Shown piece after piece: positions 24,098 to 32,613 of a stretch of 64,000 bases of DNA. The translations under genes were made by a program, and so were the position numbers. This DNA comes from Pseudomonas quercus (GTDB taxonomy: Bacteria; Pseudomonadota; Gammaproteobacteria; Pseudomonadales; Pseudomonadaceae). A model generated the notes under the pieces. It saw only the letters and a list, made by a program, of their open reading frames with translations. It searched no databases and had not been told where the DNA came from. Location: assembly GCF_012033695.1 (NCBI RefSeq), contig NZ_JAAVJI010000001.1, positions 372,001-436,000 on the forward strand. Direction: 5' to 3'. How positions within the stretch are numbered: the first letter of the stretch is position 1; each line of letters opens with the position of its first letter.

Positions 24098-26437
24098 CTA
24101 GGCGCGCTTCAAGTCAATCGGCACGGCCCCGGCCTCCACAGGCACTTTCATCAAGGTCACTGGAATAGCTTTGGACGCAGGCACTTTGCTTTTTTCAGCG
24201 TGATGCCACAGCGGCACCAACGGGTTGCACTCCGGATAATAGCCACCGCAGCAGCCTTGGGGAATGTCGTAGGGCAGCACTTGCAGGGGCCCCACTACCC
24301 GTGGCACGGCAGTCTCCACTGCCGTGGTGACCTTGACCCAGTCGCCCGCCACGAAGCCCAGGCGCGCGATGTCGTTGGTGTTCATGAACAGCACTTTACG
24401 GGTGCCGTTCACACCGCGGAAACGGTCGTCGTAGCCATAAATAGTGGTATTGAACTGGTCATTGCTGCGCATAGTCATCAGCTGCAGCACGTCACGGCGG
24501 CCTGTACCGGCATTGACGTCATCGTCGGCATCCAAGGTAGGCATGAGGGTGAACTGCGCTTTGCCACTCTCTGTGTTCCATTCCCGCTTGGTAGCCGCCA
24601 AGGGGCGATGAAAACCACCAGGCTCGGCCATGCGCACTTCCAGGTTATGGAAGATGTCGGGATACACCGCCGCGATGGCTTCCCGCACTTTGCGGTAGTC
24701 CTGGCGCCAGGCGTTCCAGTCGAGCTTGGGATTTGCCTCCAGTGTGGCCTCGGCGATGCCTGCCACGATGGCCGGTTCAGACAGCAGATGCTCGCTGGCC
24801 GGCTCACTGTGGCCATGCCAGCCATGGATACAGCCTGTGCTGTCTTCGATGGCCCATTGCTGCTCCACACCATTCTGGCGATCGATCTCGATGCGCCCCA
24901 GGCACGGCAACAGCCACATGTTTGCACCGGGCAACAGGTGGCTTCGATTGAGCTTGGTGGCGATCTGCACATTGAGGTCGAGTTGCTGCCAAGCGGGTTC
25001 CAAACGAGAGGTATCAGGTACGGCACGGATGAAGTTGCCGCCCAGCCCAATAAAGCCTTTAACGCGACCATCCAGCAGCCCTTCGCACGCCTCTACCGTG
25101 CAGAACCCTTTCTCTTCCGGCACGGTGACGCCCAGCACCTGCTGGATGAGTTCGCCAGGCACTTTTTTAGGGTCTTCGGTAATACCCACGGTACGTTGGC
25201 CTTGCACATTGGAATGCCCGCGTACAGGGCAAATACCGGCACCAGGCTTGCCTATGTTCCCGCGAAGCAACAGCAGGTTGACCAGCATTTGTACGTTGGC
25301 CACGCCATGGCGGTGCTGGGTCAGGCCCATGCCATACACGCCCATGACGCGCTCACTTTGCGCATACACCTGGGCGGCGGCTTCCAGTGCACTGCGGCCC
25401 AGCCCGGAGCGGCGCTCCAGCTCAGCCCAGGAGTAACCCTCGATTTGTTGCACCAAGGCGTCAAACCCTGTGGTGTGTTCAGCGATAAAGGCATGGTCCA
25501 GCACACTGGGTTTATGGGCAGCTACGGCTTCAGCTTCCAGCGCGAGCAATGCCTTGATCATACCGGCCATGGCGGCCAGGTCTCCGCCGAGCGCCACCTG
25601 GTGGTACTGGGTACTGATGGGGGTAGAGTCAGGGCCTAGCATTTCCAGGGGGTTCTGAGGATTGACGAAGCGCTCCAGCCCCCGTTCACGCAGCGGGTTG
25701 AAGGTGATGATCTGGGCATCACGCTTACGAGCCTCCTGCAAAGGATGAAGCATGCGCGGGCTATTGCTGCCCACGTTCTGGCCAAAGAACAGGAAGCAAT
25801 CGGTGTGCTTGAAGTCATTGAGGGTCACGGTACCCACGGGGACACCGATGCTTTCCTGCAAGCCCACTGAAGTGCTTTCATGGCACATGTTGCTGCTGTC
25901 AGGCAGGTGGTTATTGCCGTACGACCGGGCCATCAGCTGGTACATGAACGAGGTTTCCAGCGAGGCCCGGCCTGAGGCGTAGAACACAACGCTCTCACGC
26001 GGCAATGCCTTGAGGGTTTGCCCGATGGCAGCGAAGGCTTCGGCCCAGGGAACGGGCTTGTAGGTATCCGTAGCGGCATCGTAGCGCATGGGGCGGGTCA
26101 GCCGGCCGCGCTGCTCCAAGTCGTAGTCTGGCCAGGTTCGCAATTCGGCCAGGGTATGTTTGCTGAAGAAGTCTTCATCAGCGCGCAGCGAAGTCAGCTC
26201 CCAGGCCGTGGCTTTGGCGCCGTTTTCGCAGAACTCCAGCAAGTGGGGATTATCTGGCTTGGCCCAGGCGCAACTCACACACGAGAAGCCATCAGGTTTG
26301 TTTTGCTTGAACAACGCCAAAGCGGCTTTGGCAGGAATTCGCTCACGAAACAGGATGTTAGCTACAGAGTGGGCCGACCCCCAACCGCCTGCCGAATGGG
26401 TATAGGGTTTGAAGCGGGCGTGGGGGGGCAGGTGCAT
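24098..26437 (-). CDS. FdhF/YdeP-family molybdopterin oxidoreductase
   Basis: This 779-residue bis-MGD molybdoenzyme is of the YdeP type. Near the N-terminus is the reduced Fe-S motif GFSCVSCAW (Cys53, Cys56). Cys185-His186 (SNMCHESTS) occupies the position of the selenocysteine-histidine pair of formate dehydrogenase H. Later segments include GQNVGSNSPRMLHPL, RGHSNVQGQRTVG and the C-terminal cofactor-binding barrel (FMNTNDIARLGF, QGCCGGYYPECNPL). It is cytoplasmic with no Tat signal. The substrate is unknown for most members. ATG 26437 has AAGG 8 nt upstream. It may be transcribed after tas, 100 bp away on the same strand. Confidence 0.88.
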   Translation of the reverse strand: MHLPPHARFKPYTHSAGGWGSAHSVANILFRERIPAKAALALFKQNKPDGFSCVSCAWAKPDNPHLLEFCENGAKATAWELTSLRADEDFFSKHTLAELRTWPDYDLEQRGRLTRPMRYDAATDTYKPVPWAEAFAAIGQTLKALPRESVVFYASGRASLETSFMYQLMARSYGNNHLPDSSNMCHESTSVGLQESIGVPVGTVTLNDFKHTDCFLFFGQNVGSNSPRMLHPLQEARKRDAQIITFNPLRERGLERFVNPQNPLEMLGPDSTPISTQYHQVALGGDLAAMAGMIKALLALEAEAVAAHKPSVLDHAFIAEHTTGFDALVQQIEGYSWAELERRSGLGRSALEAAAQVYAQSERVMGVYGMGLTQHRHGVANVQMLVNLLLLRGNIGKPGAGICPVRGHSNVQGQRTVGITEDPKKVPGELIQQVLGVTVPEEKGFCTVEACEGLLDGRVKGFIGLGGNFIRAVPDTSRLEPAWQQLDLNVQIATKLNRSHLLPGANMWLLPCLGRIEIDRQNGVEQQWAIEDSTGCIHGWHGHSEPASEHLLSEPAIVAGIAEATLEANPKLDWNAWRQDYRKVREAIAAVYPDIFHNLEVRMAEPGGFHRPLAATKREWNTESGKAQFTLMPTLDADDDVNAGTGRRDVLQLMTMRSNDQFNTTIYGYDDRFRGVNGTRKVLFMNTNDIARLGFVAGDWVKVTTAVETAVPRVVGPLQVLPYDIPQGCCGGYYPECNPLVPLWHHAEKSKVPASKAIPVTLMKVPVEAGAVPIDLKRA

Positions 26438-26537
26438 GGAATAAGCCTTCGTCGTGTTGGTGTTCTGTTACGACGCGGCGATACAGCGAATGGTTCTGTC
26501 GGCTGGCCCGGCGCCGCATGCGACACCGGGCATGGGA

Positions 26538-27575
26538 TCACGGCGCTGGGTTGGGATATTGCTTGTGGATGGCCTCAAGGCCTGCACGTACATCGTCGCT
26601 CAGCTTCACGTCGATGCTGCCCAGGTTGCTGCGCAGTTGTTCAAGCGTGGTAGCGCCGATGATGTTACTGGTCACAAAGGGCTGTTCAGTTACGAACTGC
26701 AACGCCATTTGCGCAGGGTCCAACCCATGCTCGCGGGCCAACGCCACATAGGCAGTCGCAGCGGCCTCCGCTTGTGGGTTGTTGTAACGCTGAAAACGCT
26801 CGAACAACGTCAGGCGGCCTGTGGAAGGGCGAGCGCCTTGCAGGTATTTACCCGACAGCACGCCAAACGCCAACGGTGAATACGCCAGCAGGCCGATGGA
26901 CTCGCGCAGGGCGATCTCTGCCAGGCCGACCTCGAAGCTGCGATTGAGCAGGTTGTAGGGGTTCTGGATAGACACTGCACGCGGCCAGCCACGGGTTTGC
27001 GCCAGGTGCAGGAAACGCTGAGTGCCCCACGGGGTTTCGTTGGACAGGCCGATATGGCGCACTTTGCCGGCTTTCACCACCTCATCGAGCACCTCAAGGG
27101 TTTCCTCGATAGGGGTAAACACATCGTCGGCATCGTGCTGGTAGCCCAAGACGCCGAAGAAGTTGGTTTTGCGGTCTGGCCAATGCAGTTGGTAGAGGTC
27201 CAGGTAGTCCGTATTCAAGCGTTTAAGCGAGGCATCCAGGGCCGCTATGATGTTTTTGCGGTCCAGGCGCGGGTTGCCATCGCGAATATGGTCCATGCGG
27301 CCCGGGCCAGCAACCTTGCTGGCCAGTACCCAGTCCGCTCGGTCTCCATGCTCGCGGAAATAGTTGCCGATAATCTGTTCGGTTTTGGTATACGTCTCGC
27401 CGCGAGGTGGTACGGGATACATCTCGGCGGTATCCATAAAGGTTACCCCAGCGTCTTTGGCCAGGCGGATCTGCTCGAAGGCTTCCTGCTGAGTGTTCTG
27501 TTCGCCCCAAGTCATGGTACCCAACGCAATGGCGCTGACCTTGAGTTCGGTGTTGCCCAATACGCGATAATGCAT
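26538..27575 (-). CDS. tas: NADP-dependent aldo-keto reductase, Tas type
   Basis: This 345-residue TIM-barrel aldo-keto reductase begins MHYRVLGNTELKVSAIALGTMTWGEQNT in my reading, the Tas signature. The catalytic tetrad residues are visible in FMDTAEMYP (Asp, Tyr), LASKVAG (Lys) and LYQLHWPDR (His). The length matches E. coli Tas. ATG 27575 has GGGAGA just upstream; the open frame continues to 27662 without homology. The physiological substrate is uncertain. It is upstream of the YdeP-type gene on the same strand. Confidence 0.9.
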   Translation of the reverse strand: MHYRVLGNTELKVSAIALGTMTWGEQNTQQEAFEQIRLAKDAGVTFMDTAEMYPVPPRGETYTKTEQIIGNYFREHGDRADWVLASKVAGPGRMDHIRDGNPRLDRKNIIAALDASLKRLNTDYLDLYQLHWPDRKTNFFGVLGYQHDADDVFTPIEETLEVLDEVVKAGKVRHIGLSNETPWGTQRFLHLAQTRGWPRAVSIQNPYNLLNRSFEVGLAEIALRESIGLLAYSPLAFGVLSGKYLQGARPSTGRLTLFERFQRYNNPQAEAAATAYVALAREHGLDPAQMALQFVTEQPFVTSNIIGATTLEQLRSNLGSIDVKLSDDVRAGLEAIHKQYPNPAP

Positions 27576-27790
27576 GGAGTCTCCCGTGTGCGAAGGGCGC
27601 CTAGGCCCGGCAAATAAAGGGGGGTGAGGCGGATTGCCGCATGACGTTCGTCGTAATGCCAAGCAGGCTAACTATTTGGTTACTTCACATTCAGTTATCA
27701 TACAACTGTTGACAGCCGGCAGACTTATGGGGTTCGCCAGGCCTGCCACTTAACTTATTTCCGTCTTTAAGCGAGGTTCGAACGATCATC

Positions 27791-28042
27791 ATGGGTCGCC
27801 AAGTATTGCTCTACTTGACTCACTTCTTCAAACGCATCCAGGACCTGTTCACGTCCTCAGCCACTGCGGATGACGCCGAATCAGGCACGTCACCGCTGGC
27901 TATTCTGACCATCGTGGTGCTGTGCTTGTACATTGCTGGCGGCCTTGGCATGTATGTCAAAACCCAGTATTGGGACCACCTGACCGATGCACAGAAAACC
28001 GTCGTGCTTCAGTCCATGGCGGCAACCGAACAAACGCTGTAA
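27791..28042 (+). CDS. Small single-pass membrane protein, unknown function
   Basis: This is an 83-residue protein with one clear transmembrane helix (ILTIVVLCLYIAGGLGMYV, about residues 37-55) between a basic N-terminal half (FFKRIQDLF) and a polar C-terminus. It is not a recognised family. The ribosome site is weak (GAGG at 27773). It is divergent from tas and convergent with the mechanosensitive channel gene. The coding frame is supported by typical GC-rich third positions. Confidence 0.6.
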   Translation: MGRQVLLYLTHFFKRIQDLFTSSATADDAESGTSPLAILTIVVLCLYIAGGLGMYVKTQYWDHLTDAQKTVVLQSMAATEQTL

Positions 28043-28094
28043 TCGATCTCTACGCCTCAGTGTCCGCGCAGCGGGCCCCTCATAAGAACAACAT

Positions 28095-29222
28095 TCATAC
28101 CGGTGGTTGACGCTCGATTTCCTCAGTCTTGATGGGCTGATGAGCATCGGGGCGGATCGTCTTCGTCTGTATTTCGGCGCGCAGCTGAGGCAGGCATTGA
28201 GGAAATTCGTGGTTGATGAAGGTAATCAGGCGTTCGCGCACGTGGCACCGGGCATCCCAGTTGCGGGATGAGTCCTGAGAGCTGATCAAGATGCGCAACT
28301 GCATGGACTTCTCGCTGGTGTCGGTTACCTGTAGCACGCAAACGCGGCCATCCCACAGGTGGGGGATCTCATCGCAGATCAGCTTCACCTGCGTACGCAA
28401 CGCTTCCAGTGGAATGGAGTAATCCACCCACAGGAAAACCGACCCGATCAGGCTTGAGGCGCTACGGGTCCAGTTCTGGAACGGTTTCTCGATAAAGTAG
28501 GTCAGCGGCACGACAAGCCGGCGCTCGTCCCAGATTTTCACCACCACATAGCTGCCGGTGATTTCTTCGATGCGGCCCCATTCGCCTTCCACGATCACCA
28601 CGTCATCCAGGCGAATAGGTTGGGAGATGGCGATCTGCAGCCCAGCGATTAGGTTGCCAAGCACAGGTTTTGCCGCAAAACCTGCTGCCAGCCCGGCCAG
28701 CCCAGCGGAGGCTAGCAAGCTGGTGCCGACTTGGCGAACGGCCGGAAAGCTCATCAGGATCAGGCCTGTGCCAAACAGAATGACGACCACGTTAAGGCAA
28801 CGTACCAGTACGCGTACCTGGGTTTGGATGCGCCGCGCTGTCAGGTTGTCCTCGATATCCAGCGGGTTGCGGATGGCGATAGTGTCGGCGACTGCGGCCA
28901 CACAGCGCACCCCAAGCCAAGTGAAGGCCATTACGACCAACAGCCCGTTCACATGGCGGACGGTATTGATAAGTAGCAAGTCATCCGGTGCAGAGGTCCA
29001 CACAGACTGCAAGGCCAGCAGGGGTAGTAGCCAGAGAGAAGGGCGGCGAGATTTGGATATCAGCTGCCTGGCCAGCAACATGCGGCGGGCCACGCGGCGC
29101 AGCAGGCCTAACCCCAGCCAGCGAATCAACAGCACAAACAACACAGCGGCCAGTGCGGCGATCAGGGTGCTTAGCCAGGGCAAGGGGATGCGGTCCAGCC
29201 AGGACTCAGGGATCAGCTCCAT
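28095..29222 (-). CDS. Small-conductance mechanosensitive channel (MscS family)
   Basis: This is a 375-residue inner-membrane channel. An N-terminal helix (LSTLIAALAAVLFVLLIRWLG) and two further helices precede the pore helix (SAGLAGLAAGFAAKPVLGNL). The beta domain follows (DDVVIVEGEWGRIEEITGSYVVVKIWDERRLVVPL), then the C-terminal alpha/beta vestibule. The subgroup with DERRLVVPLTYFIEKPFQNWTR is common in proteobacteria. It opens on membrane tension to release solutes after osmotic downshift. ATG 29222 has GAGG 7 nt upstream; sequence before it is not conserved-looking. Confidence 0.9.
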   Translation of the reverse strand: MELIPESWLDRIPLPWLSTLIAALAAVLFVLLIRWLGLGLLRRVARRMLLARQLISKSRRPSLWLLPLLALQSVWTSAPDDLLLINTVRHVNGLLVVMAFTWLGVRCVAAVADTIAIRNPLDIEDNLTARRIQTQVRVLVRCLNVVVILFGTGLILMSFPAVRQVGTSLLASAGLAGLAAGFAAKPVLGNLIAGLQIAISQPIRLDDVVIVEGEWGRIEEITGSYVVVKIWDERRLVVPLTYFIEKPFQNWTRSASSLIGSVFLWVDYSIPLEALRTQVKLICDEIPHLWDGRVCVLQVTDTSEKSMQLRILISSQDSSRNWDARCHVRERLITFINHEFPQCLPQLRAEIQTKTIRPDAHQPIKTEEIERQPPV

Positions 29223-29322
29223 TGGTAGGCCTCGGGTAAGTACAGAAGATACCGACCCAACCGGAGCGCTGGCAGTTCCCCGAAGTGTCTGTTCCGGGGA
29301 ATTGGCCGCTGCAAGGGTGTGC

Positions 29323-29502
29323 TTACTCTGGTTGCTCGTCCTCATCGATCAGAGGCACCGGCGCGTCATCCAGGTCGGAGCCGGGGTCCTCATTGAACGG
29401 ATCATTCAGGCCTTTGCCGCCATTGGCGGGCTTGGCCGGGTCGTTTACGAAGGGGACGCCGCTGGGGCCTTGCTCTTCAGTGCCTTGGGTTTGGGGAATC
29501 AT
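29323..29502 (-). CDS. Small acidic protein, unknown function
   Basis: This is a 59-residue, Asp/Glu/Pro/Asn-rich protein (NDPAKPANGGKGLNDPFNED, ending IDEDEQPE), probably disordered and cytoplasmic. AGAGGC precedes ATG 29502. It is 100 bp upstream of the mscS gene on the same strand. It is compositionally like the 98-residue protein at 14278, but clear homology is not evident. No function can be assigned. Confidence 0.55.
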   Translation of the reverse strand: MIPQTQGTEEQGPSGVPFVNDPAKPANGGKGLNDPFNEDPGSDLDDAPVPLIDEDEQPE

Positions 29503-29668
29503 GTTCGCTGCCTCTTTTGTCAGGGGTACAGTAGGGAGGTAGCCGTCAGGATAAAGGTTCCCCTGCGCGCCTCCTGATTCGGCGGGGTGCTTCATTGATG
29601 CCCAAGGGTGCTGTACGAAACCTCCGGTGGCTGCGAGACTGTGGGCTTTTTGCGGGCAGGTCGCTTTC

Positions 29669-30196
29669 ATGCAGAAGCGCTTCGCTATACACCTGAGTGT
29701 TCTCCTTGTCTTGGCAGGAACGGCCATGGCGGGCGAGGTAGTTGTCGACTGGCCACCGGGTTGGCAGGTAGAACCCATTCCAGTTGAAGCAGGCAGTGAA
29801 GTCATTCGCCAACGTGCAGTGAAACCCGATGCAAACGGCGACCCTGCCATGGTGGTAGAACTGAGCCAAAGCCCGGTCGAACCTGGGCACGTGGTCAATG
29901 TAGCGGGCGTGGTGTTGGAAATGCGCACTGTTGTACAAAAGAACTTTTCCCAAGGCGGCTATCAAAGCGCATGCACACGCGTGAAAGCCAGCACCCTCAA
30001 TGATGTACCTGCTGCAGAAACCACCTGCACCATTACGCTTAACGGCGGCCCAGTTATCACGCAAACCTTGGTAGCCGCGGCAGGGCCAGCCAAGGCTTGG
30101 GCGTTGTCCTATGCAGGCACGCCAGCGGGATACCAGGCTAACGTAGGTGCGGTGCTGGAAATTCGCAGTTCGCTGGTGCTCAATGCAGAACACTGA
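29669..30196 (+). CDS. Exported protein, DUF4946-like
   Basis: This 175-residue protein has a classical signal peptide (MQKRFAIHLSVLLVLAGTAMA, cleavage before GEV). The mature part, beginning VVVDWPPGWQVE, resembles a Pseudomonas periplasmic family that I believe is DUF4946. Two cysteines (SACTRV and TTCTI) may form a disulphide. ATG 29669 is preferred because it starts the signal peptide; the frame extends upstream. It is 23 bp before the phosphatase gene, likely co-transcribed. The function is unknown. Confidence 0.7.
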   Translation: MQKRFAIHLSVLLVLAGTAMAGEVVVDWPPGWQVEPIPVEAGSEVIRQRAVKPDANGDPAMVVELSQSPVEPGHVVNVAGVVLEMRTVVQKNFSQGGYQSACTRVKASTLNDVPAAETTCTITLNGGPVITQTLVAAAGPAKAWALSYAGTPAGYQANVGAVLEIRSSLVLNAEH

Positions 30197-30219
30197 CCGA
30201 GCCGGCCTAGGAGCACGCC

Positions 30220-30912
30220 ATGGCGCGATTCAAACACTACGGGCCTAACACCCAAGGCCGCGATTATGCGGTAGGCGACATTCATGGGCATTTCAGCCGG
30301 CTGGAGGCCACGCTGGAGCGCGCACGCTTCGATCCAAAGCGTGATCGGTTATTCAGTGTAGGCGACCTGGTCGACAGGGGGCCTGAGAGCCCAAGGGCGC
30401 TGGAATGGCTGAACCAGCCTTGGTTCCACGCCGTGCAGGGTAACCACGAAGTGCTCACTCGCCAGTACGTGGACCAAGACCCGCAGTTGGACCCTCGTGA
30501 CTACCTCAGCAGTGGTGGCGCCTGGTTCATGGACAGCCCAGCCTCGCAACAGCGCGAATACGCCGAGCGTTTCGCCCAGCTGCCCGTCGCCTTGGAAATC
30601 GAGACCGCCCAAGGGCTGGTAGGCATGGTGCATGCTCACTGCCCGTTCTCAAGCTGGACCACGCTGCGTGACTACCTGTCGGGTGCCCTGCCTTATGCGA
30701 TCGAGCTTGAGGAAACCTTCCAATGGTCTCGCGCGCGCCTCAAGGCGCGTGATGAGAGCGAGGTTCGCGACGTGCGTGCCGTGGTGGTGGGCCACACCCC
30801 CTTGCAGCGCCCGCGACGGCTGGGGAACGTGTGGCACATCGACACGGCCGGCTGGAGCGAGGGGTACTTCAGCCTGTTGGAACTGGGGCAATTACGGGTG
30901 GTGCAGGCGTAA
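30220..30912 (+). CDS. PPP-family serine/threonine phosphatase (lambda type)
   Basis: This 230-residue calcineurin-like phosphoesterase has the three metal motifs GDIHGHF, GDLVDRGPES and GNHEV, and the later VVGHTPLQRP. It belongs to the bacterial/phage-lambda branch of PPP phosphatases, which remove phosphate from Ser/Thr (and sometimes Tyr or His) residues using two Mn ions. AGGAG lies 7 nt before ATG 30220. It is probably co-transcribed with the exported protein upstream and ends 6 bp from the convergent diguanylate cyclase. Confidence 0.88.
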   Translation: MARFKHYGPNTQGRDYAVGDIHGHFSRLEATLERARFDPKRDRLFSVGDLVDRGPESPRALEWLNQPWFHAVQGNHEVLTRQYVDQDPQLDPRDYLSSGGAWFMDSPASQQREYAERFAQLPVALEIETAQGLVGMVHAHCPFSSWTTLRDYLSGALPYAIELEETFQWSRARLKARDESEVRDVRAVVVGHTPLQRPRRLGNVWHIDTAGWSEGYFSLLELGQLRVVQA

Positions 30913-30917
30913 AGTGA

Positions 30918-32447
30918 TCAGGCGTCAGGCGCCCCAGGATACACCTGGTTCCGGCCCTGTGCCTTGGCGCGGTACAGCGCAGCGTCGGCGCTTTCAACCA
31001 ATGCCTGCGGGCGGGCTGGAAGCTCCGTATCCTGCCAGACATAGGCGCCTGCACTGATAGACACGTGGCCGTAGGGGCTGCCGCCGTGAGGGATGTTCAA
31101 GTTTCTCACGGCCTCCACCATGCGCTCGGCCACGCGCACCGTGCCCGGCAGGTCGCATTGGGGCAGCAGTACCAGCAACTCCTCGCCACCGTACCGCACC
31201 ACCAGGTCACCCGCCCTGCCAACGCAAGCAAGTAGTGCCAAGCCAACTTCACGTATGCAGGTATCTCCAGCGGGGTGACCATAAAGGTCGTTAAACGCCT
31301 TGAAGTGATCGATGTCCAGCATGATCAACCCCAGGGGGCTGCCCTCTCGGCGCGCCCTGCCAATTTCCCGGGGCAGGGCATCCTCCAGTTGCCGCCGATT
31401 AGCCAGGCCCGTAAGGCTGTCCTGCATGGCCATCAGTTCCAAGGCTGCATGGGCGTCTCGCAATTCAGCCTCGGTTAACGCCGTCTGCCGTATCTGACGA
31501 ATCAACATCACCCCAAACACGCCTGTGGCCGAGAGCAACAACAGAATCACCAACGCGGTGTGCAGCAGGTTACTGCGCCAGTTGGCGAGCAGAAAGGACT
31601 TGGATTCAGCCGCCAGTACCACCAAGGGGTATTGGCTGACCTGACGGTAAGCGTAGAGCCGCTCCACGCGATCAACGATGGAGGTCAGCATGCGAGTACC
31701 CTCGTGGGTAACCGGCAATAGCTGGGAGAACACGACACCGTGGGCGAGGCTGGAGCCGATGAGGGTTTCATCGTAGGGGCGACGCAACAGCACAGTGCCA
31801 TCGGCCATCACCAGGCTGATCACGCCGTTGGGGTCCAACGCATAGCTTTCGTAGAAGCGCCTGAAGTAATCCACCTTGAGGGTAGCCAATGCAACACCCG
31901 CAAACCGGCCCTCGGCATCATTGATACGCCGTGACAGGGTGACGACAAGCTCACCGGTGGAGCGGCTACGGATCACCGGCCCTATGTGAGCGGAGAGGTC
32001 GGTATGGGTGCGATGGTAAACGAAGTAGTCCCGGTCAGCGTTGTTGGCACCTTCTGGGTAGTCATCGTTAGAGGTAACCAGCCAGTGGCCGTCAGCGGCG
32101 TAGATGAACAAGCCGTGGAGCTGAGTGAGCGAACCGGTCAAGCGTTTCATCAGGCGATGCAGGCGCTGACGATGCACATCGTCGCTCACGCCATCGGCCT
32201 GCATCCGCTCCACCAGGCCAATCAGTACGGTATCGGCTTCTTCGAACGTATGCCCGGCATGCTCGGCCATGGAGCGCGCCATGTTGGAAGCATTGGCCGC
32301 GGCCGCGTTGAGGGTCTGGTTGCGCAAGGTCCAGCTCTGCCAGACATCGAAGCCTACCAACGACAGCACGATGATCACGATCAGTAGCAACGCCACTATG
32401 ACCGGGCTTCGTCGTGCAAGAGGAAGGGGGGAGTGGCTGTGATGCAT
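30918..32447 (-). CDS. Membrane diguanylate cyclase with extracytoplasmic sensor
   Basis: This is a 509-residue protein (from ATG 32447) that makes cyclic di-GMP. TM1 (VIVALLLIVIIVLSLVGFDVW) and TM2 (LLHTALVILLLLSATGVFGVMLI) flank a periplasmic dCache-like domain. The GGDEF domain is intact: DSLTGLANRR, active loop RYGGEELLVLL, and an allosteric RxxD I-site (RAGD) five residues before it, so feedback inhibition is expected. The start is uncertain: ATGs at 32504, 32495 and 32447 are all in frame, and the last gives a normal short cytoplasmic tail. Confidence 0.88.
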   Translation of the reverse strand: MHHSHSPLPLARRSPVIVALLLIVIIVLSLVGFDVWQSWTLRNQTLNAAAANASNMARSMAEHAGHTFEEADTVLIGLVERMQADGVSDDVHRQRLHRLMKRLTGSLTQLHGLFIYAADGHWLVTSNDDYPEGANNADRDYFVYHRTHTDLSAHIGPVIRSRSTGELVVTLSRRINDAEGRFAGVALATLKVDYFRRFYESYALDPNGVISLVMADGTVLLRRPYDETLIGSSLAHGVVFSQLLPVTHEGTRMLTSIVDRVERLYAYRQVSQYPLVVLAAESKSFLLANWRSNLLHTALVILLLLSATGVFGVMLIRQIRQTALTEAELRDAHAALELMAMQDSLTGLANRRQLEDALPREIGRARREGSPLGLIMLDIDHFKAFNDLYGHPAGDTCIREVGLALLACVGRAGDLVVRYGGEELLVLLPQCDLPGTVRVAERMVEAVRNLNIPHGGSPYGHVSISAGAYVWQDTELPARPQALVESADAALYRAKAQGRNQVYPGAPDA

Positions 32448-32613
32448 GCGGGCTCGCTGTGCTCCGGCAATTCTTAGGGCCAAGGCACGAATCATGACTG
32501 CCATGCCTGCAGGGTGCAACCGTCGGTAACCGTTGCTCAGGGCAACAGCCCCGATGCAACGTTCGTCGTGCCTCGCACTCTGAACCTAATCCACTGCAAC
32601 GGAAGGTACCTCT

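Noticed and set aside
24200..25639. Plus-strand 479-codon frame
   Set aside because: Antisense to the YdeP-type oxidoreductase, which has its cysteine motifs and cofactor domain on the minus strand.
28558..29577. Plus-strand 339-codon frame
   Set aside because: Antisense to mscS and the small acidic protein; composition is that of a reverse-strand shadow.
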